NCBI RefSeq assembly: GCF_902168065.1
Contig: NZ_LR655708.1
Span: 1-54,595 of the forward strand
Reading direction: 5' to 3'
DNA from: Mycobacterium tilburgii
GTDB taxonomy: Bacteria > Actinomycetota > Actinomycetes > Mycobacteriales > Mycobacteriaceae
DNA length: 54,595 nt
The notes under the pieces are model-generated. The model worked only from the letters and a program-made list of their open reading frames with translations. It was not told the origin of the DNA and ran no database searches. A program made the position numbers and the translations under genes. Positions 43,849 to 51,668 of this stretch are shown here, piece by piece. The stretch's first letter is position 1. Each line of letters begins with the position of its first letter.

Positions 43849-44620
43849 CCACGCAGCTGCGGCAACGGCCAGCGCCAGCGGCAAGAACCACGTCGCGTAG
43901 CGGTCGGCCAACCGCACAATCGGCGCGTTTCCGCTCCCGCCTGCTGCGCCAATCACACTATGCCGGCTTACGTGCTGTTGTCGACCGTTGTGGTCCGCCC
44001 GCAGTTCGAAAGGGCTGCCCGCATTGAACACCCCGCTCCGCACAGGCTCCCCGACATGACGTTCGACTTGCAGCGATTCGCTTGTCAGCGCAGACTCGTC
44101 GAGCACCGCTACCCCACCACAGACCCGGCCATCGACCGGAAGCACCTCGCCGGGACCGACGACTAAGACATCGTCGACGTCCACCTCCGTCAGGGGACGA
44201 CGGTGACCTGCGATCCGGTCCGTCGTCGAGCGAATCGCGGCGCGCGCTTGAGGAGCGCGTGCAATTCGTGCGCCGCCCGGCGCGCGGCAGACGACTCCAG
44301 AGCTCGACCACTCGCCAGCATCACCGCGATCAGGGCCCCCGGCCAAATACTCACTCGACGAGCAGGCTGCCCACGAGTGGACAACACCGCAATGATGTCC
44401 ACGCCGCCGCGCTTGCGACGCAACGCCGAGATGACCCAACCCGTCGCCGGCGCGATCGCCAGTGCAGTGCAGGCAAGCCAGAACTCGTCGGCCACGCCCC
44501 GCCTGCCTATCGACCAGGCGATCCCCCGGCCGTCAACGTCACCCAACGTACACACCACCAGACTGGTTCACCCCAGGTGCGCGCCAGGGCGATCGAACGG
44601 CCCGCCGCACCTCCGATCAT
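43773..44620 (-). pseudogene. Heavy-metal P1B-type ATPase, N-terminal half only, frameshifted
   Basis: From ATG 44620 (MIGGAAGRSIALARTWGEP) the minus strand shows membrane text (EFWLACTALAIAPATGWVIS) and the actuator domain (LTEVDVDDVLVVGPGEVLPVDG, VAVLDESALTSESLQVERHVGEPV, GVFNAGSPFELRA). It ends with the metal-site helix VLVVVTPCPLLLAAPV. The usual TGES of the actuator reads TSES here. Reading stops making sense at 43773, so the phosphorylation (DKTGT) and ATP-binding domains are absent. Several frameshifts lie between 44400 and 43900. The TPCPL motif marks a metal-type pump of unknown specificity. Confidence 0.8.
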
Positions 44621-44635
44621 GATGAGTCCTTTCAG

Positions 44636-44679
44636 CCGGACAGATGGCAACAACTGACCGGACAGATGGCAACAACTGA
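44636..44679. repeat. Perfect tandem duplication of a 22-bp unit
   Basis: The unit CCGGACAGATGGCAACAACTGA occurs twice head to tail (44636-44657 and 44658-44679). It lies just upstream of the P-type ATPase remnant and at the cut end of the next remnant. Repeated terminal motifs of this kind are seen at the ends of IS21-family elements, but no transposase is present, so this would be at most a leftover end. Confidence 0.7.
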
Positions 44680-44689
44680 GTTGACCAGT

Positions 44690-44914
44690 TGCGCATCCGC
44701 TGGGGAAGCGCAACCATGATGCCGCCCGCTTCATTGCGCATTTCCCGACGGATCAAGACGGTCGTGATCCGTTGGTCTCGCCGAGGTCCATGGCCGAGTG
44801 TTTGCGCCCGATGTAGCGGTAGCTGAGCAGGCCGGTCCAGCGGCGGAACAACTCGTCCCGATAGGCGTCGGCGTCGCTGGCCAACTCCGGGATGTCTCGA
44901 AGTTGGTCGCTCAC
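44690..44914 (-). pseudogene. N-terminal fragment of an unrecognised protein
   Basis: A GTG at 44914 opens MSDQLRDIPELASDADAYRDE, LFRRWTGLLSYRYIGRKHSAM, DLGET, then shifts frame to RITTVLIRREMRNEAGGIMVA and breaks off near the 22-bp tandem repeat. The style resembles small actinobacterial proteins beside acyl-CoA dehydrogenase genes, but I do not recognise the family. It follows the acyl-CoA dehydrogenase remnant on the same strand. Confidence 0.4.
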
Positions 44915-44948
44915 CGTGGGCCACCTTTCTCTGACATCGGATTATGCG

Positions 44949-45100
44949 TCAGGACGGCCGGTTTCGCCGCACCTGGTTGAACGGCACGCCGCGGTCGGCG
45001 GCGTACTCACGCGGGAAGTTCAGCACCCGCTCGCCGATCACGTTTCGGGCCATCTCGGTGGTGCCGCCGCCGATGCTGGCAATCTGGCGACGGAGCTACA
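44949..45100 (-). pseudogene. Acyl-CoA dehydrogenase C-terminal fragment
   Basis: The minus strand reads RQIASIGGGTTEMARNVIGERV, LNFPREYAADRGVPFNQVRRN, RPS and TGA (44951-44949). IGGGTTEMARNVIGERVL is the standard C-terminal signature of FadE-type acyl-CoA dehydrogenases. Everything before it is missing, replaced at about 45100 by unrelated sequence. Confidence 0.75.
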
Positions 45101-45149
45101 CGCGTGGAGCAACGTGGGGGTGTTCGACACCATCGTCAGTTCGTCTGGG

Positions 45150-45430
45150 CCGGGTTGGCCGTCGCTGCGTGCGCAAGAAGACAGGACGGTGGCTCGATGC
45201 CTCGCCGGCTGAAACGAGCGATACCCCGACGTCCCCGGTCCAGACGATCATCGCGCGTGACAATCCGGCCCGGCAGCTTGTCGAGAGTTCCGGCGCCCCC
45301 AGCTGGTCGTGGTCGGCGGCCACGGCTACGGCGGCTTCGTCCGGATGATGCTGGGTCGTCAGCGCGGCAGTGCTGCTGTTGACGCACGTGCCCGTCATCT
45401 GGGTCGCCGACAGTCCTCGGCGAACACCCC
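45150..45430 (+). pseudogene. Universal stress protein C-terminal remnant
   Basis: The plus strand reads TSPVQTIIARDNPARQLVESS, then in another frame QLVVVGGHGYGGFVRMMLG, and then VLLLTHVPVIWVAD. GGHGYGGFVRMMLG is the ATP-binding loop of the USP family, slightly degenerate (GSHGRGGF is usual). Two frameshifts and no N-terminus. It is opposite in strand to the intact USP gene 400 bases away; they may be paralogues. Confidence 0.6.
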
Positions 45431-45853
45431 TTCGGGAAGCAGGCGGCGGCAGATCCGGCGCGCCTCGTCGGCGCGGGCCCCAAACAGCCGCAACACGTTT
45501 TCGGTGACGGCGTCGGCGGCTTGTTCGTCATCGCGGCTCGGGTCGTTGCGCAACAACTTTCCCAGGCCCAGCAGCGCGCGGGGGCCAAACCACGATCGGA
45601 CGACAGCAAGGCCGCGCCGTGCGCCAACAGAATCTCGCTCTCCTGCGGGCGGCGCCGAAACAGCCGTCCGGACAGCGTGAGGCGGTCCAGCTGAGCCCCG
45701 TGCACGTCGAGTACGTCGGCGACAGCCGCGCCGCGGTCGCGCTGATGCGGCCTGACCGGACGGTCATGCGTGCCGGGCGCGACGTCTCCGCCCTGTGCGC
45801 GTGGGCGTCCGGCGTCGTGAGTCTTGGCTTCGCCGAGGCCGTTACGAGCCCGT
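45431..45853. other. Degraded coding remnants between two USP sequences
   Basis: On the minus strand, 45416-45740 gives protein-like pieces in two frames (LDRLTLSGRLFRRRPQESEIL, LAHGAALLSSDRGL; DDEQAADAVTENVLRLFGARAD, EARRICRRLLPEGVFAED) that I cannot assign. On the plus strand, 45690-45800 reads VALMRPDRTVMRAGRDVSALCAW, which resembles the C-terminal end of FAD-dependent aromatic hydroxylases. Both are short and surrounded by stops. No intact gene. Confidence 0.4.
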
Positions 45854-46741
45854 CTATGAGGGCCGGGCGACGATTACCGGGGCCTTGACCGAGTGCAGGA
45901 CGGTGTTGCTGACCGAACCCAGGATCAGGCCGGTGAGACCGCCCCGGCCGTGACTGCCCACCACGACCAGCTGCGCCTGGCTGCCCTTCGCCTGCTGGAT
46001 GAGCTGTTGGGCCGGCAGATCCCGCACCAGTAGTCGGCGCACCGTGACGTCAGGATAGTGTTCCTGCCAGCCGGCCAGGTTCTCGGCGAGACTGCGTTGG
46101 GCCTCGGCCCCCACCGCCTCCCAGTCGAATGCCGGAAGTTCGAGCACCGCGATATCGGTCCACGCGTGCAGCGCGACGAGATCAACGCCGCGCCGCGATG
46201 CCTCGTCGAACGCGACCGCCGTGGCCAATTCGGACGCCGGCGAACCGTCGATTCCGAACAGCACAGGGCCGTGCACGGGATCGGGTAGATCATCGTCGCG
46301 GATGACCGCGACCGGGCAACGGGCGTGCCGCACCACGGACGAACTGACCGACCCGAGCACACTGCGGGCGAGCAGGCCGCGACCGGAACTGCCCACCACG
46401 ATCATTTCCGCCTCTTCGGACATGTTCATCAGGGCAGGCGCCGGACTCGAGTACACGAATTCCTTGCGGATCGTGACCTTGCGGTCGGCCGGCATCGCTT
46501 CCTCGGCTAGCTTGGACGAATGCGCGAGTTGTCGGCGGCAGTCGTCTTCCAACTTCACCAGTACCGAGTCGGGATAGGGAATGGGCGGCCACGTCGTGGT
46601 GGGCGTCGCCACCGCATGGAAGAGGGTCAGCGGGATGTTTCGCATCGCCGCGTCGCGGGCTGCCCAGACCACCGCGGCATTCGACGCGGGCGAGCCGTCG
46701 ACCGCGGCGACGATGCCGAGTGGTTTCAGGGGTGCCGACAT
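45854..46741 (-). CDS. Tandem universal stress protein
   Basis: A 295-residue protein of two USP domains. Each has the nucleotide loop: GSSGRGLLARSVLGSVSSS in the first, GSHGRGGLTGLILGSVSNT in the second, with GIVAAVDGSPASNAAV and VLFGIDGSPASELATAVA opening the two halves. Relatives such as Rv2623 and Rv2005c bind ATP and belong to the dormancy regulon. ATG 46741 follows AAAGGAGTACGA. A DosR-like palindrome lies 52-71 bases upstream. Intact in the middle of fragments, which suggests it is still under selection. Confidence 0.92.
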   Translation of the reverse strand: MSAPLKPLGIVAAVDGSPASNAAVVWAARDAAMRNIPLTLFHAVATPTTTWPPIPYPDSVLVKLEDDCRRQLAHSSKLAEEAMPADRKVTIRKEFVYSSPAPALMNMSEEAEMIVVGSSGRGLLARSVLGSVSSSVVRHARCPVAVIRDDDLPDPVHGPVLFGIDGSPASELATAVAFDEASRRGVDLVALHAWTDIAVLELPAFDWEAVGAEAQRSLAENLAGWQEHYPDVTVRRLLVRDLPAQQLIQQAKGSQAQLVVVGSHGRGGLTGLILGSVSNTVLHSVKAPVIVARPS

Positions 46742-47097
46742 TTCGTACTCCTTTCGTCAGGAATAACGCTATTAGCTGGCGCGCCCGCGTGTCGTGAGAC
46801 TTTAGTCCTCACCTGGCGGGACGGACGGCCTCCGGGTTTGCCATGGCTGCGGTCGGTGATCGCCCGAACGACCCCGGTGAGGTGTTCCTCGCTGAGCCGC
46901 TCGCCGTCGAAGACATAGTTGAGCAGGACCTTCAGGTCGAGCATCTGTTGCAGTTAGACCAGACACGGCGGGCAGTCCTCGAGGTGCGTGGCCGCGATCG
47001 GGCCCCAGTGCGCCGGGTCCGTGTTCACCAGGTCGTCGACCATCCGGACGAAATCGACGCAGTCGATTGCGGGAACAATGTTGTCGTGCAAGGTCAT
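46726..47097 (-). pseudogene. Zinc-finger anti-sigma factor, nonsense mutation
   Basis: ATG 47097 begins MTLHDNIVPAIDCVDFVRMVD, DLVNTDPAHWGPIAATHLED and CPPCLV, then TAA (complement of 46954-46956) where Tyr is expected, and LQQMLDLKVLLNYVFDGERL continues in frame. HLEDCPPC is the HxxxCxxC motif of ZAS anti-sigma proteins. Its start overlaps the sigma factor stop (ATGA), the classic pairing. The one lesion is a stop codon, a substitution rather than an indel. Confidence 0.75.
46793..46812 (-). promoter_or_regulatory. DosR (DevR)-like box upstream of the USP gene
   Basis: The plus strand reads CGTGAGACTTTAGTCCTCAC. The core GACT-TT-AGTC is identical to the DosR consensus core and 14 of 20 positions agree with TTSGGGACTWWAGTCCCSAA. 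Distance to the USP start (52-71 bases) suits activation. The match is by eye. Confidence 0.55.
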
Positions 47098-47713
47098 TGG
47101 CGATACCGCTTCTCTAGTTCATTGCGCAGGTTGCCGCGGGCGCGGTAAAACAGTGCGCGCTGCCCTTTGGCGGTCAAATGCAGGATTTGGGCCGTCTCGT
47201 CGGCGGATGTACCGACGAGATCACGCAGGATCACGAGTTGCCGCTGCCTTTGCGGCAGCGCATCCAGCGCCGCGCGCACGTAGCCGACGAGTTCCTGCGC
47301 CACGGTGCGGTCTTCGGGAAGGAAACGCCGCGACGGTGGCACACTCCAGTGCCCGGCGTCGGGGTGCCCGATCGGATGCATGCGGCCTGACAGCGGGTCG
47401 TCATCGGCGTATTCTTTCGCGGCCAGCTCGTGGTCACGGATACGGGATTCGCGGCGGCGGTACCGCGCCGCGGTGTTTCTGACGATGCCGAACAGCCAGG
47501 TGCTCACCGAGGACCGGCCCTCGAAGGAGTCGGCTGACTGCAGCACCTGTACCCACGCCTCCTGCACCGCTTCCTCGGCGCCGTGGGTGAATCCACCATC
47601 GTGCTAGTGAACTTCACCATCGGTCGATGGAATTGGCGAACCAGATTTGTCAACGGGATACCACCGACCTGGTGTCGCGTGCCTTCCGGCGGTACCGCCA
47701 CCGGTGTCACCAT
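47094..47713 (-). pseudogene. ECF-type sigma factor, region 2 damaged
   Basis: From ATG 47713 the text is MVTPVAVPPEGTRHQVGGIPL, TNLVRQFHRPMVKFTSTMV, then a shift near 47590 to HGAEEAVQEAWVQVLQSADSF, EGRSSVSTWLFGIVRNTAARY (regions 2.3-2.4), and an intact region 4 (VRAALDALPQRQRQLVILRD, LVGTSADETAQILHLTAKGQ, RALFYRARGNLRNELEKRYRQ). The core part from 47567 is open. The start of region 2 looks shortened as well as shifted. The pair with the anti-sigma gene is degenerate, so this regulon is probably lost or uncontrolled. Confidence 0.75.
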
Positions 47714-47749
47714 GGACTCGAACTCAAGCGCATCGCCCGAGTTCCCAGC

Positions 47750-48310
47750 GCAATTGAGCCTCCGACTGAGACTGCACCGGGATAAAAGCCGCCTCGCGGT
47801 AGCGCCGGCTGGTCGGCGTCCGGCTGGCATATCCCTTACCGTCGGCGGTGCGGATCTCCAAATCCGCCCACCGCAGCGTGCCGCTCAGCCGGTAGCCGCC
47901 GTCGGCCGGCACCGCGGTGAGGTCCAGGCTGCCGCAGCCGGCCGCCTCCCGGAACGCCGACGCCATGCCGGTGACCCCCAGCGCGGTCCCGACGAGCAGC
48001 GATCTGACCTCCGCAAGCGCGAACGGCGTTGCGGCCGTGAGCAGAAACTCTACCGCAATCCGGTTCGGGCCCACACCGAAAATCCCGTGCTCATGCATTC
48101 GCCAGAGATCTGGCCGATGATCTCGGCCATCTGCGGGAGCAGTCCGTCAGGGTTCCCGGGTGCGCCCAGCCCGCAGCCCGGCGGCGCCGAGGCGTGTGAA
48201 ACTGCGCCGGGAGGCGTACTCGCCGCGATCCAACGTGTCGGCGTGGGCGCGGATGTCGGCCAGCAGTTCCGGATCGAGCCATTGGGAGTTCGGCGTCCGC
48301 GGTTGCGGTC
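47750..48310 (-). pseudogene. Acyl-CoA dehydrogenase-like (type 2) N-terminal fragment
   Basis: In three frames the minus strand gives LLADIRAHADTLDRGEYASR, LGAAGL, LLPQMAEIIGQISGECM, then HEHGIFGVGPNRIAVEFLLT, AATPFALAEVRSLLVGTALG, VTGMASAFREAAGCGSLDL and DGGYRLSGTLRWAD. This is the pattern of the helical N-terminal and middle domains of acyl-CoA dehydrogenase relatives. The C-terminal domain is missing, replaced near 47750 by the sigma factor 5' region. Confidence 0.6.
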
Positions 48311-48366
48311 ACGTCAGTCCCCTGTTCGTGTGTTGTCATCTGTCGTCACCGAACCGCCGTGCGGCA

Positions 48367-48955
48367 CTAGCCGATGTACAGTGTCGAGTCGACGCTCGTC
48401 GGGCGGCGGAACGTGTTTACTACCGACGACCAGGCGATGGCGTTGTCGTGGATTTCCTTCAGCGTCGCTTCGTCGGCGTCGCCGGCCAGCGTCACCTTGC
48501 AGCGGACCGCGGTGAAACCGAGCACCTTGCCGTCCGGGGTATCGCCGACTCCCCACACCGCGGAGATGTCGATGTCGCCTTCCATCTCGACCTCGATCTT
48601 GGTGAGCGTCACGCCGCGGTGAGTGGCGTTGCCTGCATGCCGACCGAGATGCAGGATCCCAGCGCAGCCAGGGCCGTCTCGGAGGGATTGGGTGCCGAGT
48701 GTCGCCGAGCAGGGCCGGCGGCTCCCCCACGAGCAGCGGGCGCGAGGTCGCGCACGTAGGTCATGTTGCGGAACCCCGCCTCACAGACAGTCCTGGCTTT
48801 CACGGTCTTCTTGCCGGCGCACGGTCTTCTTGCCGGCGCACGGTCTTCTTGCCGGCGCACGGTCTTCTTGCCGGCGCACGGTCTTCTTGCCGGTGCCAGG
48901 TTTTCCTTGGCAGCCGGTCGAGCCCTGCCGCGTCGATGACAAGTGCGTCAGTCAT
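48367..48955 (-). pseudogene. OsmC-family peroxiredoxin-like protein interrupted by a minisatellite
   Basis: OsmC/Ohr proteins reduce organic hydroperoxides with two cysteines. ATG 48955 (after CGGAGGAAGTTC) reads MTDALVIDAAGLDRLPRKTW, enters a 19-bp tandem repeat and hits TGA directly after it. In another frame the gene continues as TVKARTVCEAGFRNMTYVRDL, PSETALAALGSCISVGMQA. One more shift near 48617 joins the C-terminal half (VTLTKIEVEMEGDIDISAVWG; TLKEIHDNAIAWSSVVNTFRR). LGSCISVG holds a Cys at the usual position of the catalytic pair. At least two lesions besides the repeat. Confidence 0.75.
48803..48893. repeat. 19-bp minisatellite, 4.8 copies, inside the OsmC gene
   Basis: The unit CGGTCTTCTTGCCGGCGCA is repeated without change at 48803-48821, 48822-48840, 48841-48859 and 48860-48878, with a 15-base fifth partial copy. 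Because 19 is not a multiple of three, every change of copy number shifts the downstream OsmC frame. Confidence 0.95.
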
Positions 48956-49024
48956 GAACTTCCTCCGTTTCTCGCTGGATTGATCCTCATGGGGTTAGTA
49001 CGCTGCCTGGGCCCCCGCGCGTGA

Positions 49025-49900
49025 CGGTGGGCCGAATCGATGTGCCGGGCCGACGCGCTGGATCAGCGAATTCGGACGTGCCGCTCAGCGGCGCGCCTTC
49101 CTGCTTGGTGCGGCCGAAGATTTTCTGCTGGTTGCCGATCCGGTCGACGTCCCAGCTCTCGAGCAGCACTCCGGATCTTGCGGACGACCTGATAGATACC
49201 ACCGTTCATCCAGGGCTAGTCGCTGTCGGCGACCCAGACGAACCGCTCGTACTCCGTCTGGGTGCTAACGTTGCGAATACCGTCCTTGAACCCCAACAGG
49301 TTTCGCGGGGTCTGCTGGCCGGGTCCGGCGGGGGCCCGCCCAAAGCCCAGCACAGCCCAGTACTGTGAGACGATGTCACGGCCGAGGCGGGCCAGGTTGC
49401 GCACCGCGTGGTAGCAGACCTGCGGGTCGTCGGCGCAGGCTTGCACCGACAGGTCGCCGCCGCGCAGCCGCGGATCCAGGTTATCGCCGTTGAGCGGCGG
49501 CAGATCGGTGAGCCGGCGCGCGGCCAGCCCGAACCGGTCACCGAACAGCGCCGGCCCGAAACCGATCGTGACGGGTCAGACTCGCCGGGCTCAGCCCGTA
49601 CGCCTCTCCGGTGTCGGTGGGTGATTGCACATCGACTTGCGGCTGAACGGTTCCTACCGGCTTGCCGCCCTGCAGCACGGCCGCCGCGGCCGACCACCGC
49701 GCCAGCAGCGCCTGCACATCGGCGCGGGCGGCGCCCGACGCCAGCGAGAACGACATGAACACGGCGTAGCGCTGTAGGAGCGTCGCGATCCCCCTGGTGC
49801 ACCTGGCCGTAGAACGGATAGCTGCGGCGCAGGTCGACGGTACCGACCCGCCGCCAGGGCGTGGCCGGCGAACGCGCCGCCGACGGCACCGGCGCGCCGC
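49025..49900 (-). pseudogene. efeB: EfeB-like DyP-type heme peroxidase, decayed
   Basis: Deferrochelatase/peroxidase of the EfeUOB iron system. Readable pieces in order: HALAAG (export region), YPFYGQVHQGIATLLQRYAVF, MSFSLASGAARADVQALLARW, QPQVDVQSPTDTGEAYGLSPA, GDRFGLAARRLTDLPPLNGD, QACADDPQVCYHAVRNLARLG, GFGRAPAGP, RNLLGFKDGIRN (the DyP motif, GFKDG for the usual GFKDGT), ERFVWVADSD with a stop, PWMNGGIYQVVRKIR, WDVDRIGNQQKIFGRTKQEGA, PLSGTSEFADP. At least four frameshifts, and the C-terminal heme-binding domain is cut at about 49025. Confidence 0.8.
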
Positions 49901-50430
49901 GTAGGCCTGTTGCGCGCCTTCGACATTGCTCGAGAAGTCGACCAGATCGAGGTGACTGAAGTCCTCCTCGCCGGTGATCTTGGTGTTCTGCACCTCTTCG
50001 ATCAAATCGCTCGCACCGTTGGCCAGATCCTCGAGCCGGTATTGTAGGCCGGCCACCACGTTGTTCAATTTGCGGACGTTGCTGACCAATTTGGTGCTCA
50101 GAACCTTGGTTCCGGCGGTGATGACACCAGCCTGCTGCAGGTCGCGTTCGATGGCATGAAGGCCCTTCCAGCCGACCTTCGCGTCAACGGGCTTCGAGGC
50201 GCGCATGTCGATCATATAGTCCAGACTGCTGGCGTTGTCACCAGCCGCGAAGCCGGGCAGCACAAAACCCTCCACCGTACGCTCACAAAACATTCGGGCC
50301 TTGGCATAGGCAGCCTCCTGGCCATGGCATTCTTGGGTGCACTCGAGCTGGTACCGCTGGATGGCTGCACGCGGTCGCGGCGAACACCGTGACTAGGGTG
50401 AAAAGCGCTGTAGTTGTGCCGTCATCGATG
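49901..50430 (-). pseudogene. efeO: EfeO-like iron-uptake lipoprotein (M75/imelysin domain), decayed
   Basis: Near 50430-50340 there is a lipoprotein-type start (LVTVFAATACSHPAVP). Most of the N-terminal cupredoxin-like region is gone. The M75 domain is open from 50293: AKARMFCERTVEGFVLPG, LDYMIDMRASKPVDAKVGWKG, LHAIERDLQQAGVITAGTKVL (the HxxE metal motif), NVRKLNNVVAGLQYRLEDLAN, EDFSHLDLVDFSSNVEGAQQA. It then runs into the EfeB N-terminus with the terminal part of EfeO missing. The two genes thus read as a fused relic. No efeU permease is recognisable beside it. Confidence 0.8.
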
Positions 50431-50451
50431 TCATGAACTCCACCCTTTATC

Positions 50452-50815
50452 GTGCGTGTCTTGTGGTCCTGGCTGTCGGATGCCGCGAATTGGTACAACA
50501 CATTTCCGGGCATGGGCCGGAGCTGGCTTCCTGTCCTCGTGCCGTACAACGAGCATCTGGTGACCGATGTCGGCGGCATGTATCTGGGTTTGGCCGCCCT
50601 GAGCGTGCTGACGCTGGTCAATCTTTCGAATTCGGCGTTGCGCCTGGTCACGGCGGTGAGCCGGACGGTGTTCAACCTGCTGCACCTGATCTATCACCTC
50701 CGGGATGCTGCACATGTATGGACCCCCGCGACGCCGTGCTCAACGTGATCGCGCTGACTACGGTGCTGCTGTTCTCGGTGGCGCTAGGCCCTGCCGGCAC
50801 GGTCGTCGCACCCAG
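50452..50815 (+). pseudogene. Integral membrane protein fragment
   Basis: Plus-strand text NTFPGMGRSWLPVLVPYNEHL, VTDVGGMYLGLAALSVLTLV, then ALRLVTAVSRTVFNLLHLIY, with a frame change near 50700 to MYGPRDAVLNVIALTTVLLF. Three or four hydrophobic helices and the FNLLHLIYHL / DAVLNVIALT pattern are typical of small actinobacterial four-helix membrane proteins of unknown role. The 5' end is not convincing and no proper stop is in frame. Confidence 0.5.
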
Positions 50816-50820
50816 GCGGG

Positions 50821-51310
50821 TCAGCGGCCCGGTTCCGTCACGAAGTCGATGAGTTCTTCGACCTTGCTTATCAGCGCGGGTTCCAGATCGTTCCAGTCGC
50901 GGACCCGGGAACGGATGCGCTGCCACGCCCGAGCGATGTCGGCCTGGTCGGCGTGCGGCAAACCGAGAGCGCGGCACGCGCCGTGCTTCCACTCGACGTG
51001 TCGCGGCATGTCGGGCCAGACCGCCAGGGCCCAGCCGCTGGGGTTTCACCGCCTGCCAGATGTCGACGTAGGGATGCCCGACGACCAGGGTGTCCGGGCC
51101 GCCCGGGCCCGAGCGGAAAGCCACGGACGCGGCCATGGCGGTCTTCCAGGTCGACGCGCCCGTACTCGACGCGGACGACGGCACCGACATACCCGGTCTG
51201 CACGTCCTCGACGACCAAACCCGGTTTCGCCGGATGTTCGGTCGATTTCGGCTTGCGCCGGCCGGCGGCCATAACATCGGTTCCGTAGCGATCCGTCACC
51301 CGGGCAATAC
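50821..51310 (-). pseudogene. DUF3097 family protein, internally deleted
   Basis: Actinobacterial protein of about 275 residues, unknown function, related to toprim-like folds. N-terminal text: VTDRYGTDVMAAGRRKPKST, KPGLVVEDVQTGYVGAVVRVE, VDLEDRHGRVR. It jumps to LVVGHPYVDIWQAVKPQRLG, shifts frame, and ends MPRHVEWKHGACRALGLPHAD, WQRIRSRVRDWNDLEPALIS, KVEELIDFVTE. About 110-130 central residues, including the catalytic-looking toprim part, are missing. Confidence 0.75.
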
Positions 51311-51506
51311 TTAGGAACGATCGCGGCCAAACATGGTGAGGGCACACCCGACCGGTTGACGTTAATAAACCGAAAAGATCGCCACGATCCGCGTAAGGAC
51401 GGCGTTGCCGCGGCTGCGCATCGACGAGGCGGCCGCTGTTACGTTCCCCAGCAGCGCTTGACGCCCTTCGGGTTACGAGGTGAAGACATGGGAATGGTAG
51501 CTATGG

Positions 51507-51668
51507 GTGTCGCGTACGGTCGCGTTTCTGCGCGAGGGCTGCCCATCCGAGATGCCGGCGACCGGCTATGTGCCGATGGCATCGCTACTGCCCCGGCGCA
51601 TCAGCAATGCTGAGATCGCCAGTCTCACAAGCGAACTCGACGGACACGACGCCCGGGTGCGACGCTAG
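51507..51668 (+). CDS. Small DUF3349-like protein, possibly a remnant
   Basis: A GTG at 51507 opens a 53-residue frame: SRTVAFLREGCPSEMPATGY, VPMASLLPRRISNAEIASLTS, ELDGHDARVRR. The pattern GCP..MP..GYVPMASLLPRR.SNAEIA fits DUF3349, whose usual text is G.P..DY.PLLALLRRRLSDEEV. Members are about 100 residues, so this is short at both ends and its Ser/Pro changes suggest decay. The 3' end overlaps the convergent patatin gene by four bases. Bases 51310-51506 hold nothing I can identify. Confidence 0.45.
   Translation: MSRTVAFLREGCPSEMPATGYVPMASLLPRRISNAEIASLTSELDGHDARVRR

Noticed and set aside
43765..44762. 14-bp direct repeats flanking the P-type ATPase fragment as a target-site duplication
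   Set aside because: A window this long is expected to hold several 14-base matches by chance, and no transposase or inverted ends accompany them; kept only as a minor remark.
48803..48893. CRISPR-like array
   Set aside because: The 19-bp units are directly adjacent with no spacers and no cas genes; it is a tandem minisatellite.
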